A DNA stretch of 64,000 nucleotides from Catellatospora vulcania (lineage in GTDB: Bacteria > Actinomycetota > Actinomycetes > Mycobacteriales > Micromonosporaceae): contig NZ_ML769301.1 in assembly GCF_009720385.1 (NCBI RefSeq), positions 372,001 to 436,000 of the forward strand. Direction: 5' to 3'. Shown one piece after another: positions 53,841 through 63,697 of this stretch. The translations under genes and the position numbers were made by a program. Each line of letters starts with the position of its first letter. The stretch's first letter is position 1. Below the pieces are notes generated by a model. It searched no databases. It was not told the DNA's origin and saw only the letters and a program-made list of their open reading frames with translations.

Positions 53841-54488
53841 TCAGGCGTCGACCCGCACACGGTCCGGGGCGGCTTCGACCGGAGCGAAGGCCACGGTGCG
53901 GGGGGTGGTGTAGGCGTGGACGAGGCCCGCGATCGACAGCAGCGCCAGCACCAGGGCGGCGAGGTAGGCCACGAGGGCGGCCTGGCCGGCCTTGACGCCG
54001 AACTCGCTGAAGCCGTAGGTGGTCAGCAGCAGGCCGCGCAGGGTCTCGCCCTTGAACATGGTCTCGCGCTGGGCGGTGACGTCGGCCAGCTGCTGCTGCA
54101 GGGCGGCCAGGTTCGGGTCGTTGTTCTTGGTCGCCTCGGCGACCTGTGCGCGGAGCTGGCTCTGCGGCACGCCGAGGTCGGCGTAGGTCTTGCCGCCCGC
54201 GGTGTTCTTCAGGTGCAGGCCGATGAACTGCAGGGCGTACACCTCGGCCTGCTTGCCGGTGGTGAGCTTCTGCCCGGCGTACTCGACCAGTCCGGGCTGC
54301 TCGCGCTCGGCGGGGGTGAGGGTGTCGAGGGTCTTGAAGGTGATGTTCTGCTCGGCCAGCTGCGAGGTGACGTAGTCAGTGGCGAAGTTCGCGTTGGCCG
54401 TCAGCACGACACCGGCGACGGTCAGCAGGATGGCGATGGCCACACCGCCGAGGCTGAACATCAGGTCGAAGGTCCTGCGCTTCATCAT
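53841..54488 (-). CDS. two-helix membrane protein with extracytoplasmic helical domain, unknown function
   Basis: 215 residues from the ATG at 54488 (a second ATG follows at 54485), with AAAGGAG just upstream. Helix 1 (LMFSLGGVAIAILLTVAGVV), an external stretch of about 140 residues with ITFKTLDTLTPAEREQPGLV and a coiled-coil-like LAALQQQLADVTAQRETMF, then helix 2 (AALVAYLAALVLALLSIAGL). I do not know a named function. A DosR-like box, GGGACCAAAGAC, lies 83 nt upstream at 54571, and the neighbouring genes are dormancy-type, so it may be a hypoxia-induced membrane protein. Confidence 0.75.
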   Translation of the reverse strand: MMKRRTFDLMFSLGGVAIAILLTVAGVVLTANANFATDYVTSQLAEQNITFKTLDTLTPAEREQPGLVEYAGQKLTTGKQAEVYALQFIGLHLKNTAGGKTYADLGVPQSQLRAQVAEATKNNDPNLAALQQQLADVTAQRETMFKGETLRGLLLTTYGFSEFGVKAGQAALVAYLAALVLALLSIAGLVHAYTTPRTVAFAPVEAAPDRVRVDA

Positions 54489-54570
54489 CGTCTCCTTTGG
54501 ACGTTGGGGTCTGCACACAGAATCCCGCCCGTCACACCTGCACCAGCAGAGTTCGACGACCCCTCGTGGC

Positions 54571-54587
54571 GGGACCAAAGACTCCCC
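54571..54587. promoter_or_regulatory. DosR-like box A
   Basis: GGGACCAAAGACTCCCC, 11 of 14 matches to the palindromic DosR/DevR consensus GGGACTWWAGTCCC. It shares the 12-mer GGGACCAAAGAC with box at 58479. Upstream of the 215-aa membrane protein gene. Confidence 0.5.
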
Positions 54588-54618
54588 ACCGCACGGACCA
54601 TGGACCCGTCCCACGCCG

Positions 54619-54870
54619 TCATCGCCGGGTGCCGAGCAGCGACTGCCCGGCGGCGACACGGCGTACCGCGTCGAGCAGGTCGGTGCCGTCGCCGTCGGGC
54701 AGGCGCGCGTCGAGTACGGCGACGTCCGGTCGCAGCGTGAGGATGAGCCGGGTGGCCTCGGCGGCCGACCCGGACGCACCGACGACGTCGGCGTCACCGG
54801 CCTGCTGAAGCAGGTCGATGACGCCGCGGCGGACGACCTCGTGGCCGTCGAGGATGCACACCCGGATCAT
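54619..54870 (-). pseudogene. remnant response regulator (internal deletion)
   Basis: 83 residues. The first 60 match the N-terminal receiver of the intact regulator at 57801-58442 (MIRVCILDGHEVVRRG against [16 protein letters not shown]; both continue to [12 protein letters not shown] with the phospho-Asp). It then jumps straight to [14 protein letters not shown], which in the intact protein lies about 45 residues later, and stops after four more residues. The receiver's C-terminal strands and the whole LuxR DNA-binding domain are missing, and one of the two acidic-pocket Asp residues is Gly. Junction similarity (TDL) suggests deletion by short homology. Probably non-functional, or a decoy receiver. 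Confidence 0.75.
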
Positions 54871-54904
54871 GGCGGGTTCCGGTGCCCCCGGGCGGGCCGG
54901 CGGC

Positions 54905-55903
54905 TCATCGAGCGGCCTGGTCGACGGTGGCGGTCTGCTCGAACGGCAGCCGTGGGGTGTGTCCTGGCAGCGCGTGCTCGGGGTCGGCCACGCCCAGGCG
55001 CAGCACGAGGTAGGCCTGGCCGAGGTGGGACAGGATGCGGCGCATCATGGCGCGGGTGCCGTCGATCTCGATCACCTGGCTGTACGGCAGCACCGCGAGT
55101 CCCTGGGCGGTGGCTTGCAGCCACACCGCGGACAGGGCCTGCCCGGCGCGCAGCCATGCGGCCCGGTCGTCGTCGGCGCCGAACAGCACGACATAGGTCG
55201 CGGCCTTGTCGTGGCCGCCGCCCGGCTGCAGGGTGCCGTGCGCGCCGAAGTCGCGCTCACCGACGTCGGTCTCGGGCCGCCGGTCGGGGATGACCTCAGG
55301 CGGCAGTCCGGTGCCGGCGGGCCGGCTCGGGCCGGTCCACAGGTGCGTCTCCGCCTGGCGCGCCGGTTCGGCCGCGTCGGCGTCCTCGGCGTGGGAGACG
55401 GCGACGACGAGGTCGGTGACCTGGTCGGGGGTGAGCCTGTGCAGGTGCACGCCGACGGCCGCGGCGATGCGGCGGAGTTCTTCGAACTGCTCGGCGGAGA
55501 CGGGGGAGTCGACGGTGGGCCGGCGGTCGGTGTGCCGCAGTCGCAACGACCGCGCGAGCCGCATCGCCTGGGCGGTGACCGGGACATCGCCGGTGATGGT
55601 GACGGTGGCCAGGTGCTCGGGCCGGTCGGGTTCGGGCAGCGGGCGTACCGCGGTGTCGTATCCCTGGGCGTGTAGCGCGACCTGGGCGTGGTGCAGCGCG
55701 GCGCCGCAGCTGACCAGCAGCATCCGCTGGTCCGGATCGGTGCCGGGAAGCGCGCGGCTGGTGTCGGCGTACAGGTCGAGCCGGTCGGGGTGGATCTGCC
55801 AGTGCCACGGCTGGGTGTTGTGGATCGACGGTGCGCGCCCGGCCGCCTCGGCGGCGTCGGCGTAGGCCGCGGTGGGTGGACGGCGCGGAGGGGACGTGTT
55901 CAT
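54905..55903 (-). CDS. Acg-type nitroreductase-like flavoprotein
   Basis: 332 residues, ATG at 55903. The motifs APSIHNTQPWHW near 25-36, [33 protein letters not shown] and GQALSAVWLQATAQGLAVLPYSQ match Acg (Rv2032) and Rv3131-type proteins. These are fused half-nitroreductases of the mycobacterial DosR regulon that bind FMN with little nitroreductase activity. Their role is thought to be flavin storage or stress survival. Two DosR-like boxes lie 58-93 nt upstream. The remnant response regulator follows 34 nt downstream. Confidence 0.85.
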   Translation of the reverse strand: MNTSPPRRPPTAAYADAAEAAGRAPSIHNTQPWHWQIHPDRLDLYADTSRALPGTDPDQRMLLVSCGAALHHAQVALHAQGYDTAVRPLPEPDRPEHLATVTITGDVPVTAQAMRLARSLRLRHTDRRPTVDSPVSAEQFEELRRIAAAVGVHLHRLTPDQVTDLVVAVSHAEDADAAEPARQAETHLWTGPSRPAGTGLPPEVIPDRRPETDVGERDFGAHGTLQPGGGHDKAATYVVLFGADDDRAAWLRAGQALSAVWLQATAQGLAVLPYSQVIEIDGTRAMMRRILSHLGQAYLVLRLGVADPEHALPGHTPRLPFEQTATVDQAAR

Positions 55904-55960
55904 GACGATGCCTCCAGAAGGTGTCCCGTCAAGTGCACGCCGCGGCGCTCGACGGGACCA

Positions 55961-55974
55961 GGAGCGAAAGGTCC
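55961..55974. promoter_or_regulatory. DosR-like box B1
   Basis: Minus strand GGACCTTTCGCTCC, matching box B2 at 11 of 14 positions; the two centres are 22 bp apart, two helical turns. Located between the Acg-type gene and the divergent histidine kinase gene. Confidence 0.45.
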
Positions 55975-55982
55975 GTCCGGCC

Positions 55983-55996
55983 GGGACTTTCGCCCC
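55983..55996. promoter_or_regulatory. DosR-like box B2
   Basis: GGGACTTTCGCCCC matches the DosR/DevR consensus GGGACTWWAGTCCC at 12 of 14 positions, the best match in the window. Lies 80 nt upstream of the Acg-type gene start (55903). Confidence 0.55.
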
Positions 55997-56117
55997 TGCT
56001 CATCCGTGGGCAGCCGTGCGGGCTGCTGCGGGCCGCCGGGGCGTGGGGCCGGTGGCGACCGCGGTGGCGGTGAGCAGCACGCGTCGCGGCGTGGCCCCGA
56101 CCGTCCCGGAGCCATAG

Positions 56118-57800
<1,683 letters not shown>

Positions 57801-58442
57801 TCAGCGCGGGGGCCGCTCGGCCAGCTTCACCGCGAACACCGCCGCCTGGGTGCGCCGCTCCAGACCGAGCTTGGCCAGCAGGCTCGACACGTAGTTCTTG
57901 ACCGTCTTCTCGGCCAGGAACATCTGCGCGGCGATCTGCCGGTTGGTGAGCCCGTCGGCGACATGGCCGAGGATCCTGCGCTCCTGCTCGGTCAGCGCCT
58001 TGAGCTGGTCCGGCTCGTGTCGGGGGTTGCGGATGCGTTCGAGGACCCGCTGCGTGACGGCCGGGTCGAGCAGCGACTGGCCCGCGGCGACCCGGCGTAC
58101 GGCGTCGACGAGGTCGGTGCCCTTTATCTGCTTGAGCACGTACCCGGCCGCTCCCGCCATGATCGCGGCGAAAAGTGCCTCGTCGTCCTCGTACGAGGTC
58201 AGGATCAGGCCCTTGATGTGCGGGTCGACCGAGCGCACGTCGCGGCAGACGTCGATGCCGCTGCCGTCGGGCAGTCGGGCGTCGAGCACGGCGACGTCGG
58301 GGCGCAGCGCGGGAATGCGCCGGGTGGCCTCGGCCGCCGAACCGGACTCGCCGACCACCTCGATGTCGCCGCCTGCCTGCAGCAGGTCGCACAGGCCGCG
58401 CCGGACCACCTCGTGGTCGTCGAGCAGGAACACACGGATCAC
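57801..58442 (-). CDS. NarL/LuxR response regulator, DevR/DosR-like
   Basis: 213 residues, GTG at 58442. Receiver: FLLDDHEVV acidic pair, phospho-Asp in [14 protein letters not shown], conserved Lys in [14 protein letters not shown]-terminal LuxR helix-turn-helix: [49 protein letters not shown]. Length and pattern match mycobacterial DevR. Cognate partner of the histidine kinase whose stop codon abuts its own (57800/57801). A GGGACCAAAGAC box lies in the divergent gap to the Acg-type gene, consistent with autoregulation. Confidence 0.92.
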   Translation of the reverse strand: MIRVFLLDDHEVVRRGLCDLLQAGGDIEVVGESGSAAEATRRIPALRPDVAVLDARLPDGSGIDVCRDVRSVDPHIKGLILTSYEDDEALFAAIMAGAAGYVLKQIKGTDLVDAVRRVAAGQSLLDPAVTQRVLERIRNPRHEPDQLKALTEQERRILGHVADGLTNRQIAAQMFLAEKTVKNYVSSLLAKLGLERRTQAAVFAVKLAERPPR

Positions 58443-58478
58443 CCCCGCATTCTGCGCTTCTGCGGTTCCGGCGGGGAA

Positions 58479-58492
58479 GGGACCAAAGACCT
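58479..58492. promoter_or_regulatory. DosR-like box C
   Basis: GGGACCAAAGACCT, 11 of 14 matches to the DosR consensus, in the 109-bp gap between the DevR-like gene and the divergent Acg-type gene. Confidence 0.5.
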
Positions 58493-58551
58493 GTCCGCCG
58501 CGGGCCCGCCGGCTCTGCCCGCCGGACCCGGGGCGGGCGGACAGTGAGGGC

Positions 58552-59544
58552 ATGACAGCAGTCGAGACGGACCGCGAACAGGTGCTGCGCGACGCGGCCC
58601 GCACCGCGCTCGCCGCGCCGTCGGTCTTCAACACCCAGCCGTGGCGCTGGGAGGCCGGACCGGACAGGCTGTGCCTGTACGCCGACCGGCGGCGCCTGCT
58701 CCCCATCGCCGATCCGGCCGGGCGGCTGCTCACCGTCAGCTGCGGAGCCGCGCTGCACCACGCCCGCACCGCCCTGGCCGCCGCCGGACACGACGTCGAG
58801 GTGCGGCTGATGCCCGACCAGGCAGACCCGGACCTGCTCGCGGCGCTGCGCATCACCGGCCCGCACCGACCGGCGCTGGCCGAGCTGCAGCTACGTGCGG
58901 CGATCAAGCGCCGCCACACGGACCGGCGGCCGTTCACCTCCGAGCCGGTCGCCGACGCCGTCTGCTGGGCGCTGATCGTCGCCGGCGAGCGTGAGCACGC
59001 CCACGTCCACCTGGTCGACGTCGACCAGATCGCGGTCCTGGCCATGGCGGCCGTGCGCGCCGGCGCGCTGCAGCTGTCCGATGCCGACTACCGTGCCGAA
59101 CTCGCCGACTGGACGCACCGTCCGCCGTGGAGCGGCGAGGGCGTGTCCACCGAAACCACGGTACGGGCGGTGCCGCGACGGGTGCCGGTTCGTGACTACG
59201 CGCCGTTCGGCGGCCAGACCATGCACGCCGGCCGAGACACCGACGCCGGGGCCCGTTATCTGGTCGTCTTCACCGACGAGGACACCCCGGTCGCCTGGCT
59301 GCACGCCGGGCAGGCCCTGTCGGCGGTGCTGCTCACCGCCGCCGTGCACGGCCTGGGCAGCGCGCCGATCAGCGACGTCACCGAAGTCGCCGACACCCGC
59401 GACGAGTTGCGCCGGCTGCTGCCGGGCCTCGGCGAGCCGCAGGTCTGCATCCGGATCGGCCACGCACAGCCCGGCGAACCGGCCCTCACCACGCGCCGCC
59501 CCGCCGAGGAATCGATCAAGCCCGGCACCCGGGCGAGGCGGTGA
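58552..59544 (+). CDS. Acg-type nitroreductase-like flavoprotein (second copy)
   Basis: 330 residues, ATG at 58552 with AGTGAGGG upstream. [40 protein letters not shown] and [22 protein letters not shown] parallel the first copy block by block; overall the two are diverged paralogues. A long frame extending upstream to 57898 passes through the regulator gene and is rejected. DosR-like box C is 60 nt upstream. Confidence 0.85.
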   Translation: MTAVETDREQVLRDAARTALAAPSVFNTQPWRWEAGPDRLCLYADRRRLLPIADPAGRLLTVSCGAALHHARTALAAAGHDVEVRLMPDQADPDLLAALRITGPHRPALAELQLRAAIKRRHTDRRPFTSEPVADAVCWALIVAGEREHAHVHLVDVDQIAVLAMAAVRAGALQLSDADYRAELADWTHRPPWSGEGVSTETTVRAVPRRVPVRDYAPFGGQTMHAGRDTDAGARYLVVFTDEDTPVAWLHAGQALSAVLLTAAVHGLGSAPISDVTEVADTRDELRRLLPGLGEPQVCIRIGHAQPGEPALTTRRPAEESIKPGTRARR

Positions 59545-59569
59545 CAGCGGGCGGCGAGGTCGCGCTGCG

Positions 59570-60322
59570 CTAGCGGCCTCGCCGCTTCGGGGACGTGCGC
59601 GGGCTCGGTCCGCCCCGCCGGGCGGGTGTCCGCCCGGACGCGGGTGTGGCGCGTGGCGCGCCCTTGGCCGCCGGGCGCGCGGGCGGTTCGGCAGGCTGCT
59701 GGGCCCGTCCCCGGGTGCTGTTCGCGGTCCGCCCGCGCACGATCCCGATCATCTCTTCGACCAGCTCGGTGTACCGGTCGCGGGGCCACACGAGCGCGAC
59801 CGACGAGGTCGGGGCGTCGGTGAGCACCCGGTAGGTGACGTCGCGGCGCTGGTGGGCACGGGCCAGGGACTGCGGCACGACGAGCACCCCGACCCCGGCG
59901 GCGACGAGCTCGACGGCGTCGGCCGTGGTGGCCGGCCGGTGCTCGGCGACGGCAGGGGCCGCCGGCACGCCAGTCCAGTCGATCACATCGTCCAGGGGCC
60001 GCAGCAGCTGCTCGTCGGCGAGATCGGCGACGGTCAGGTCGTCGCCCGCGGACAGCAGGTGATCACGCTGCACCACGACGACCGTCACCTCGGTGTACAG
60101 CGGGATGGCGTGGAAGACGTCCTGGTCGACCGGCGTCCGGAGCAGGCCGGCGTCGGCCCCCGCGGCCAGCACCGTGGCGGCCTCGGCGGCTGCGGTGGGC
60201 TCGACCTGCAGGTCCACCTCCGGTCGGCGCTCGGACCAGGTGCGGGTCCACTTGTCCACGGTGACGCCGGGGACGGCCAGCAGGCGGAACGTCGTGGGAC
60301 GGGGGTCCTCGGGGTCGGGCAC
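59570..60322 (-). CDS. LysR-type effector-binding domain protein without helix-turn-helix, basic C-terminal tail
   Basis: 250 residues, GTG at 60322 after GGAGG. The chain starts directly in the LysR substrate-binding fold (FRLLAVPGVTVDKWTRTWSER, LLRTPVDQDVFHAIPLYTE, VELVAAGVGVLVVPQSLARAH) and has no DNA-binding helix-turn-helix. The last 50 residues are Pro/Arg/Lys-rich, ending SPKRRGR, and could bind nucleic acid non-specifically. It is divergent from a DUF5997 gene, a pairing I believe is widespread in actinobacteria. Function unknown; a ligand-sensing adaptor is a guess. Confidence 0.8.
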   Translation of the reverse strand: MPDPEDPRPTTFRLLAVPGVTVDKWTRTWSERRPEVDLQVEPTAAAEAATVLAAGADAGLLRTPVDQDVFHAIPLYTEVTVVVVQRDHLLSAGDDLTVADLADEQLLRPLDDVIDWTGVPAAPAVAEHRPATTADAVELVAAGVGVLVVPQSLARAHQRRDVTYRVLTDAPTSSVALVWPRDRYTELVEEMIGIVRGRTANSTRGRAQQPAEPPARPAAKGAPRATPASGRTPARRGGPSPRTSPKRRGR

Positions 60323-60478
60323 GGTTGCCTCCGAAGCGTCGACCGGCCAGGCGCCGGTTCACGGGCAGCGCTGCGGTGGTGCGCAACCTGGCCAGAGTAC
60401 CGGCAGCCGGTGTGCCCCGGACCGGTGACGGCAGGCACCGCGGTCCGGGGTGAGCTGCGCGGCCGGTAGGCTGGGCGG

Positions 60479-60952
60479 GTGACCAAGCCCAAACAGTCCC
60501 AGGTGATGAAGCCCGCCACGGCGGCGCTGAAGCTTGACATCTACCTGCCGGCCACGCCGCAGGAGTTCCAGGAGAGCTTGGTATCCCGCGAGGACCTCGA
60601 CGAGCTCCAGCGCAACCCCCCGCAGTGGCTTTCCGACCTGCGCCGCGACGGCCCGCACCCGCGCAACGTGGTCGCCGCGCGGCTGCGGATCTCCAACAGC
60701 GGGCTGGCCCGCGGCGGCATCACCGAGCCGCTCACGACCGCACAGATCGCGGCCCTGGTCGCCGACCCGCCGGAGTGGCTGGTCGCCGAGCGTGCCACGC
60801 ACGCCGAGGTGCAGCGTGAGCAGCGGCGGCTGCAGGAGCGGCGCGAGTCGGGCGAACCGGCCGCCAAACCCGCCAAGCCGGCCAAGGCTGCCAAGCCCGC
60901 CGCGCGCCGGAAGACCCCGGCCGGCAGGGGTGGGCGCACCGCGCGCCGGTGA
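60479..60952 (+). CDS. DUF5997 family protein with basic tail
   Basis: 157 residues, GTG at 60479. MKPATAALKLDIYLPATPQEFQ, WLSDLRRDGPHPRNVVAARLRIS and LTTAQIAALVADPPEWLVAER match DUF5997, a small conserved actinobacterial family of unknown function. The C-terminal 35 residues are KPAKPAKAAKPAARRK-like, resembling histone H1-type tails. Both divergent partners of this pair have basic tails, hinting at a shared nucleic-acid or RNA polymerase context. Confidence 0.82.
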   Translation: MTKPKQSQVMKPATAALKLDIYLPATPQEFQESLVSREDLDELQRNPPQWLSDLRRDGPHPRNVVAARLRISNSGLARGGITEPLTTAQIAALVADPPEWLVAERATHAEVQREQRRLQERRESGEPAAKPAKPAKAAKPAARRKTPAGRGGRTARR

Positions 60953-61005
60953 CGCGCCACGGGTGATCGACCACCCGCCCAGGACCAGCTCGATAGCATG
61001 AGGTC

Positions 61006-61932
61006 GTGCCGGCTCTGGGCGATCCGTCGGCGGCCGCTCTCGAAGAGGCCGCCTCGGCGTTCGCGAGCCTTCGCCCGCGCCTGTTCGGCATCGCCTACCG
61101 CATGCTCGGCAGCGCGGCGGAGGCCGAGGACATCGTGCAGGAGACGTGGCTGAGGTGGCAGGCCTACGACCGTGACACGGTGCGGGAGCCGGCCGCGTTC
61201 CTGGCCACGACGACGACCCGGCTGGCGATCAACGCCGCGCAGTCGGCTCGTTCGCGTCGCGAGACCTACCTCGGGCCCTGGTTGCCCGAACCAGTCGACA
61301 CGAGCGCAGACCCGGCATTGGGGGCGGAACGGGGCGAGGCGCTCGAACTCGCGATGCTGGTCCTGATGGAGAAGCTCACGCCGACGGAGCGGGCCGCGTA
61401 CGTGCTCCGGGAGGCGTTCAACTACCCGTACCGGAAGATCGCCGACATCGTCCAGGCGACCGAGGACAGTGCCCGGCAGCTGGTCAGCCGCGCCCGCAAA
61501 CGGGTCGCCGAGCAGCGGACCGAGCCGGTGCCCCCGGGCCGTCAGCGGCGACTGCTGACCGCGTTCCTCACCGCGGCCCGCGCGGGCGACTTCGCCGCGC
61601 TGGAGGAACTGCTCGCCTCCGACGTCGTCAGCTACTCCGACGGCGGGGGAGCGGTGCGCGCCGCGAAACACCCCGTCACCGGCCGGACGACCGTGGCCAA
61701 GTTCATCGTGGCGTTCGCCCCGACGTTCTGGTCCGGCGCCGAGGTCACCTGGATCGAGGCCAACGGGCGGCCCTCGGCCCTGGTCTCGCGGGACGGCGTC
61801 ACCTTCGCGATGGTGACGGTCCAGGCGACCGACGAAGGCATCGATCAGGTCTTGTGGGTGATGAATCCCGCCAAGCTCGCCAGGATCTCCACCGCGAAAG
61901 CTGTCACAGACGGCGGGGCCGCCCTGTCTTAG
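61006..61932 (+). CDS. ECF41-type RNA polymerase sigma factor (SigJ-like)
   Basis: 308 residues from a GTG at 61006. Sigma2: LFGIAYRMLGSAAEAEDIVQ, ETWLRW; sigma4: LTPTERAAYVLREAFNYPYRKIADIV. After residue about 180 is a SnoaL-like C-terminal domain containing YSDGGGAVRAA and WVMNPAKL, the DGGGK/NPDKL-type motifs that mark ECF41 factors, where this domain controls activity without an anti-sigma factor. ECF41 loci usually sit beside carboxymuconolactone decarboxylase or oxidoreductase genes; here the next genes are a haem peroxidase unit and a cupin, which may be its targets. Confidence 0.92.
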   Translation: MPALGDPSAAALEEAASAFASLRPRLFGIAYRMLGSAAEAEDIVQETWLRWQAYDRDTVREPAAFLATTTTRLAINAAQSARSRRETYLGPWLPEPVDTSADPALGAERGEALELAMLVLMEKLTPTERAAYVLREAFNYPYRKIADIVQATEDSARQLVSRARKRVAEQRTEPVPPGRQRRLLTAFLTAARAGDFAALEELLASDVVSYSDGGGAVRAAKHPVTGRTTVAKFIVAFAPTFWSGAEVTWIEANGRPSALVSRDGVTFAMVTVQATDEGIDQVLWVMNPAKLARISTAKAVTDGGAALS

Positions 61933-61937
61933 CTGTC

Positions 61938-62171
61938 ATGAGCATCCCGACCGGCGACAGCGCCTTTCTGCACGAACTCGAAACCGACGTCAAGGCCGAG
62001 CTGACCCGGGCCGAGGCCGGCCTGCCCGAGGAGGCGGCGGCCGCCGTGCCCATCGACGAATGGGTGTTCGACCCGGCGTACGCCCAGAACGAGGAGGTCG
62101 GCCTGCGCAGCCTGCTCGGCGCGGTGGAGGCGCTGGAAGGCGACGACGCCGGGCGGCCGGAGCCGTCATGA
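61938..62171 (+). CDS. small acidic protein coupled to haem peroxidase, unknown function
   Basis: 77 residues from the ATG at 61938. Acidic throughout, with an amphipathic helix (FLHELETDVKAELTRAEAGL) and VPIDEWVFDPAYAQNEEVGL. The stop codon overlaps the peroxidase start as ATGA, so it is co-translated with it and may be an accessory or chaperone-like partner. No family recognised. The frame to 61854 overlaps the sigma factor and is unlikely. Confidence 0.65.
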   Translation: MSIPTGDSAFLHELETDVKAELTRAEAGLPEEAAAAVPIDEWVFDPAYAQNEEVGLRSLLGAVEALEGDDAGRPEPS

Positions 62172-63631
62172 CAGCGGACTATCTGCCCAACCCGACCGGA
62201 CCGGGCTGCCCCCGGGCATACGCTCGGCAGGTGAGCAGCGCTCCAGCACACCCGCACGGCAGCCGGGTGGCCGCCCGCGACCACTGCCTCAACATGGCGC
62301 GCGCCGTCGACCGGCCGACCGGGGCGGCCCGCTACGGGCGCATGTTCCCGGGCCTCGCCCCGCTCGGCACCGACCCGCAGCTGCTCATGCGCGCGGGCGT
62401 CGACGGCGGGATCTGCGACGCCACAGCCGTCCTGGACCGGCTCAGCCCCGGTGGCGACGACGCCGCCGAGGCCGCCGGGTGGCCGTTCTTCGGCCAGCTC
62501 ATCGCCCACGACATCACCGCCGACCGGTCACCGATCATGGGTGGCGTCGACCCCGAGGCGCTGCGCAACTCCCGCGCCCCGAAACTCAACCTGGAGATGG
62601 TCTACTCCGACGGCCCGATCGGCTCGCCCTACCTGTACGACCTGACCGATCCGGCGAAGTTCCTGCTCGCCCCGGACGGTGGGGACGTGCCGCGCAACAC
62701 CCAGGGCGTGGCGCTGATCGGCGATCCCCGCAACGACTCGCACCTGTTCGCGCTGACGCTGCACATCGCGCTGCTGCGGGCGCACAACCGCATCGTCGAC
62801 CTGGTCCGCGAGTCGGGAGTGCCCGAGCCCGACGTGTTCGACAAGGCGCGGGTCACCCTCACCTGGCACTACCAGTGGATCGTCGTCCACGACTTCCTGC
62901 CCCGCCTGGTCGGGGCCGAGCTGGTCGATCAGGTGCTCGCCGAGGGCGGCCGGTGGTTCGCGCCGCCGGCGGGGCACGCGTACATCCCGCTGGAGTTCGC
63001 CGACGCGGCGTTCCGCTACGGCCACGGCCAGATCAGGCACACCTACCGGCTCGTCGAGGGCGGCCCCGCGGTGCCGCTCTTCCCGGACCTGGTCGGGTTC
63101 GGCCCGCTGGCCGCCGACCGCCGCCTGGACCTCGCCCAGGTCTTCGACCTGCCCGGCCGCCCGCCCGCGCAGCGGGCCAAACGCCTCGACGGGAGGCTCG
63201 CCGCCAGCCTCATCGGGCTGCCCGAGCAGGTCACGGGGGCGGTCGACACCGCCGCGTACCGCTCCCTGGCGGTGCGTGACCTGCTGCGCGGCGACACCAC
63301 CGCGCTGCCCAGCGGCGAAGCCGTCGCACGGCTGCTCACGGTGGCCCCGCTGACCGCCGACGAACTGGAGCAGACCTGGCCGCAGGGCACCCCGCTGTGG
63401 TTCTACATCCTCAAGGAGGCCGAACACCGGGGCAGCGGCGACCGGCTCGGCCCGGTCGGCGGCCGGATCGTGGCGGAAGTCCTCATCGGCCTGCTGCGTG
63501 CCGACGCGGCGAGCTACCTGAGCCTGGAGCCGGACTGGCAGCCGAAACTGCCGGCCACCGACGCGGGCTTCGGCCTGGCAGACCTGCTCACCCTCGACGC
63601 GGGCGGCGCCGGGCCGGTCCGGCCACAGTGA
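62168..63631 (+). CDS. animal-type haem peroxidase
   Basis: 487 residues; the ATG at 62168 overlaps the small acidic gene's stop codon. FFGQLIAHDITADRSP carries the distal His114; the position that in myeloperoxidase is the haem-ester-forming Asp (just before His) is Ala113 here. FADAAFRYGHGQIRHTY carries the proximal His286, with GVALIGDPRNDSHLFAL, LLRAHNRIVD and EHRGSGDRLGPVGGRIVAE as further peroxidase/cyclooxygenase blocks. It oxidises small substrates with H2O2. No signal peptide is seen, so an intracellular role is inferred. Confidence 0.88.
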   Translation: MTADYLPNPTGPGCPRAYARQVSSAPAHPHGSRVAARDHCLNMARAVDRPTGAARYGRMFPGLAPLGTDPQLLMRAGVDGGICDATAVLDRLSPGGDDAAEAAGWPFFGQLIAHDITADRSPIMGGVDPEALRNSRAPKLNLEMVYSDGPIGSPYLYDLTDPAKFLLAPDGGDVPRNTQGVALIGDPRNDSHLFALTLHIALLRAHNRIVDLVRESGVPEPDVFDKARVTLTWHYQWIVVHDFLPRLVGAELVDQVLAEGGRWFAPPAGHAYIPLEFADAAFRYGHGQIRHTYRLVEGGPAVPLFPDLVGFGPLAADRRLDLAQVFDLPGRPPAQRAKRLDGRLAASLIGLPEQVTGAVDTAAYRSLAVRDLLRGDTTALPSGEAVARLLTVAPLTADELEQTWPQGTPLWFYILKEAEHRGSGDRLGPVGGRIVAEVLIGLLRADAASYLSLEPDWQPKLPATDAGFGLADLLTLDAGGAGPVRPQ

Positions 63632-63697
63632 CGGGCCGGCGATCGCCGGGAAGTGACACCGCAGCATCCGACACCGTTCCTTTTGGAGGTATTCGCC

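Noticed and set aside
61854-61937. Upstream extension of the small acidic protein
   Set aside because: Lies inside the sigma factor gene in another frame; the ATG at 61938 is the natural start just after the sigma factor stop codon.
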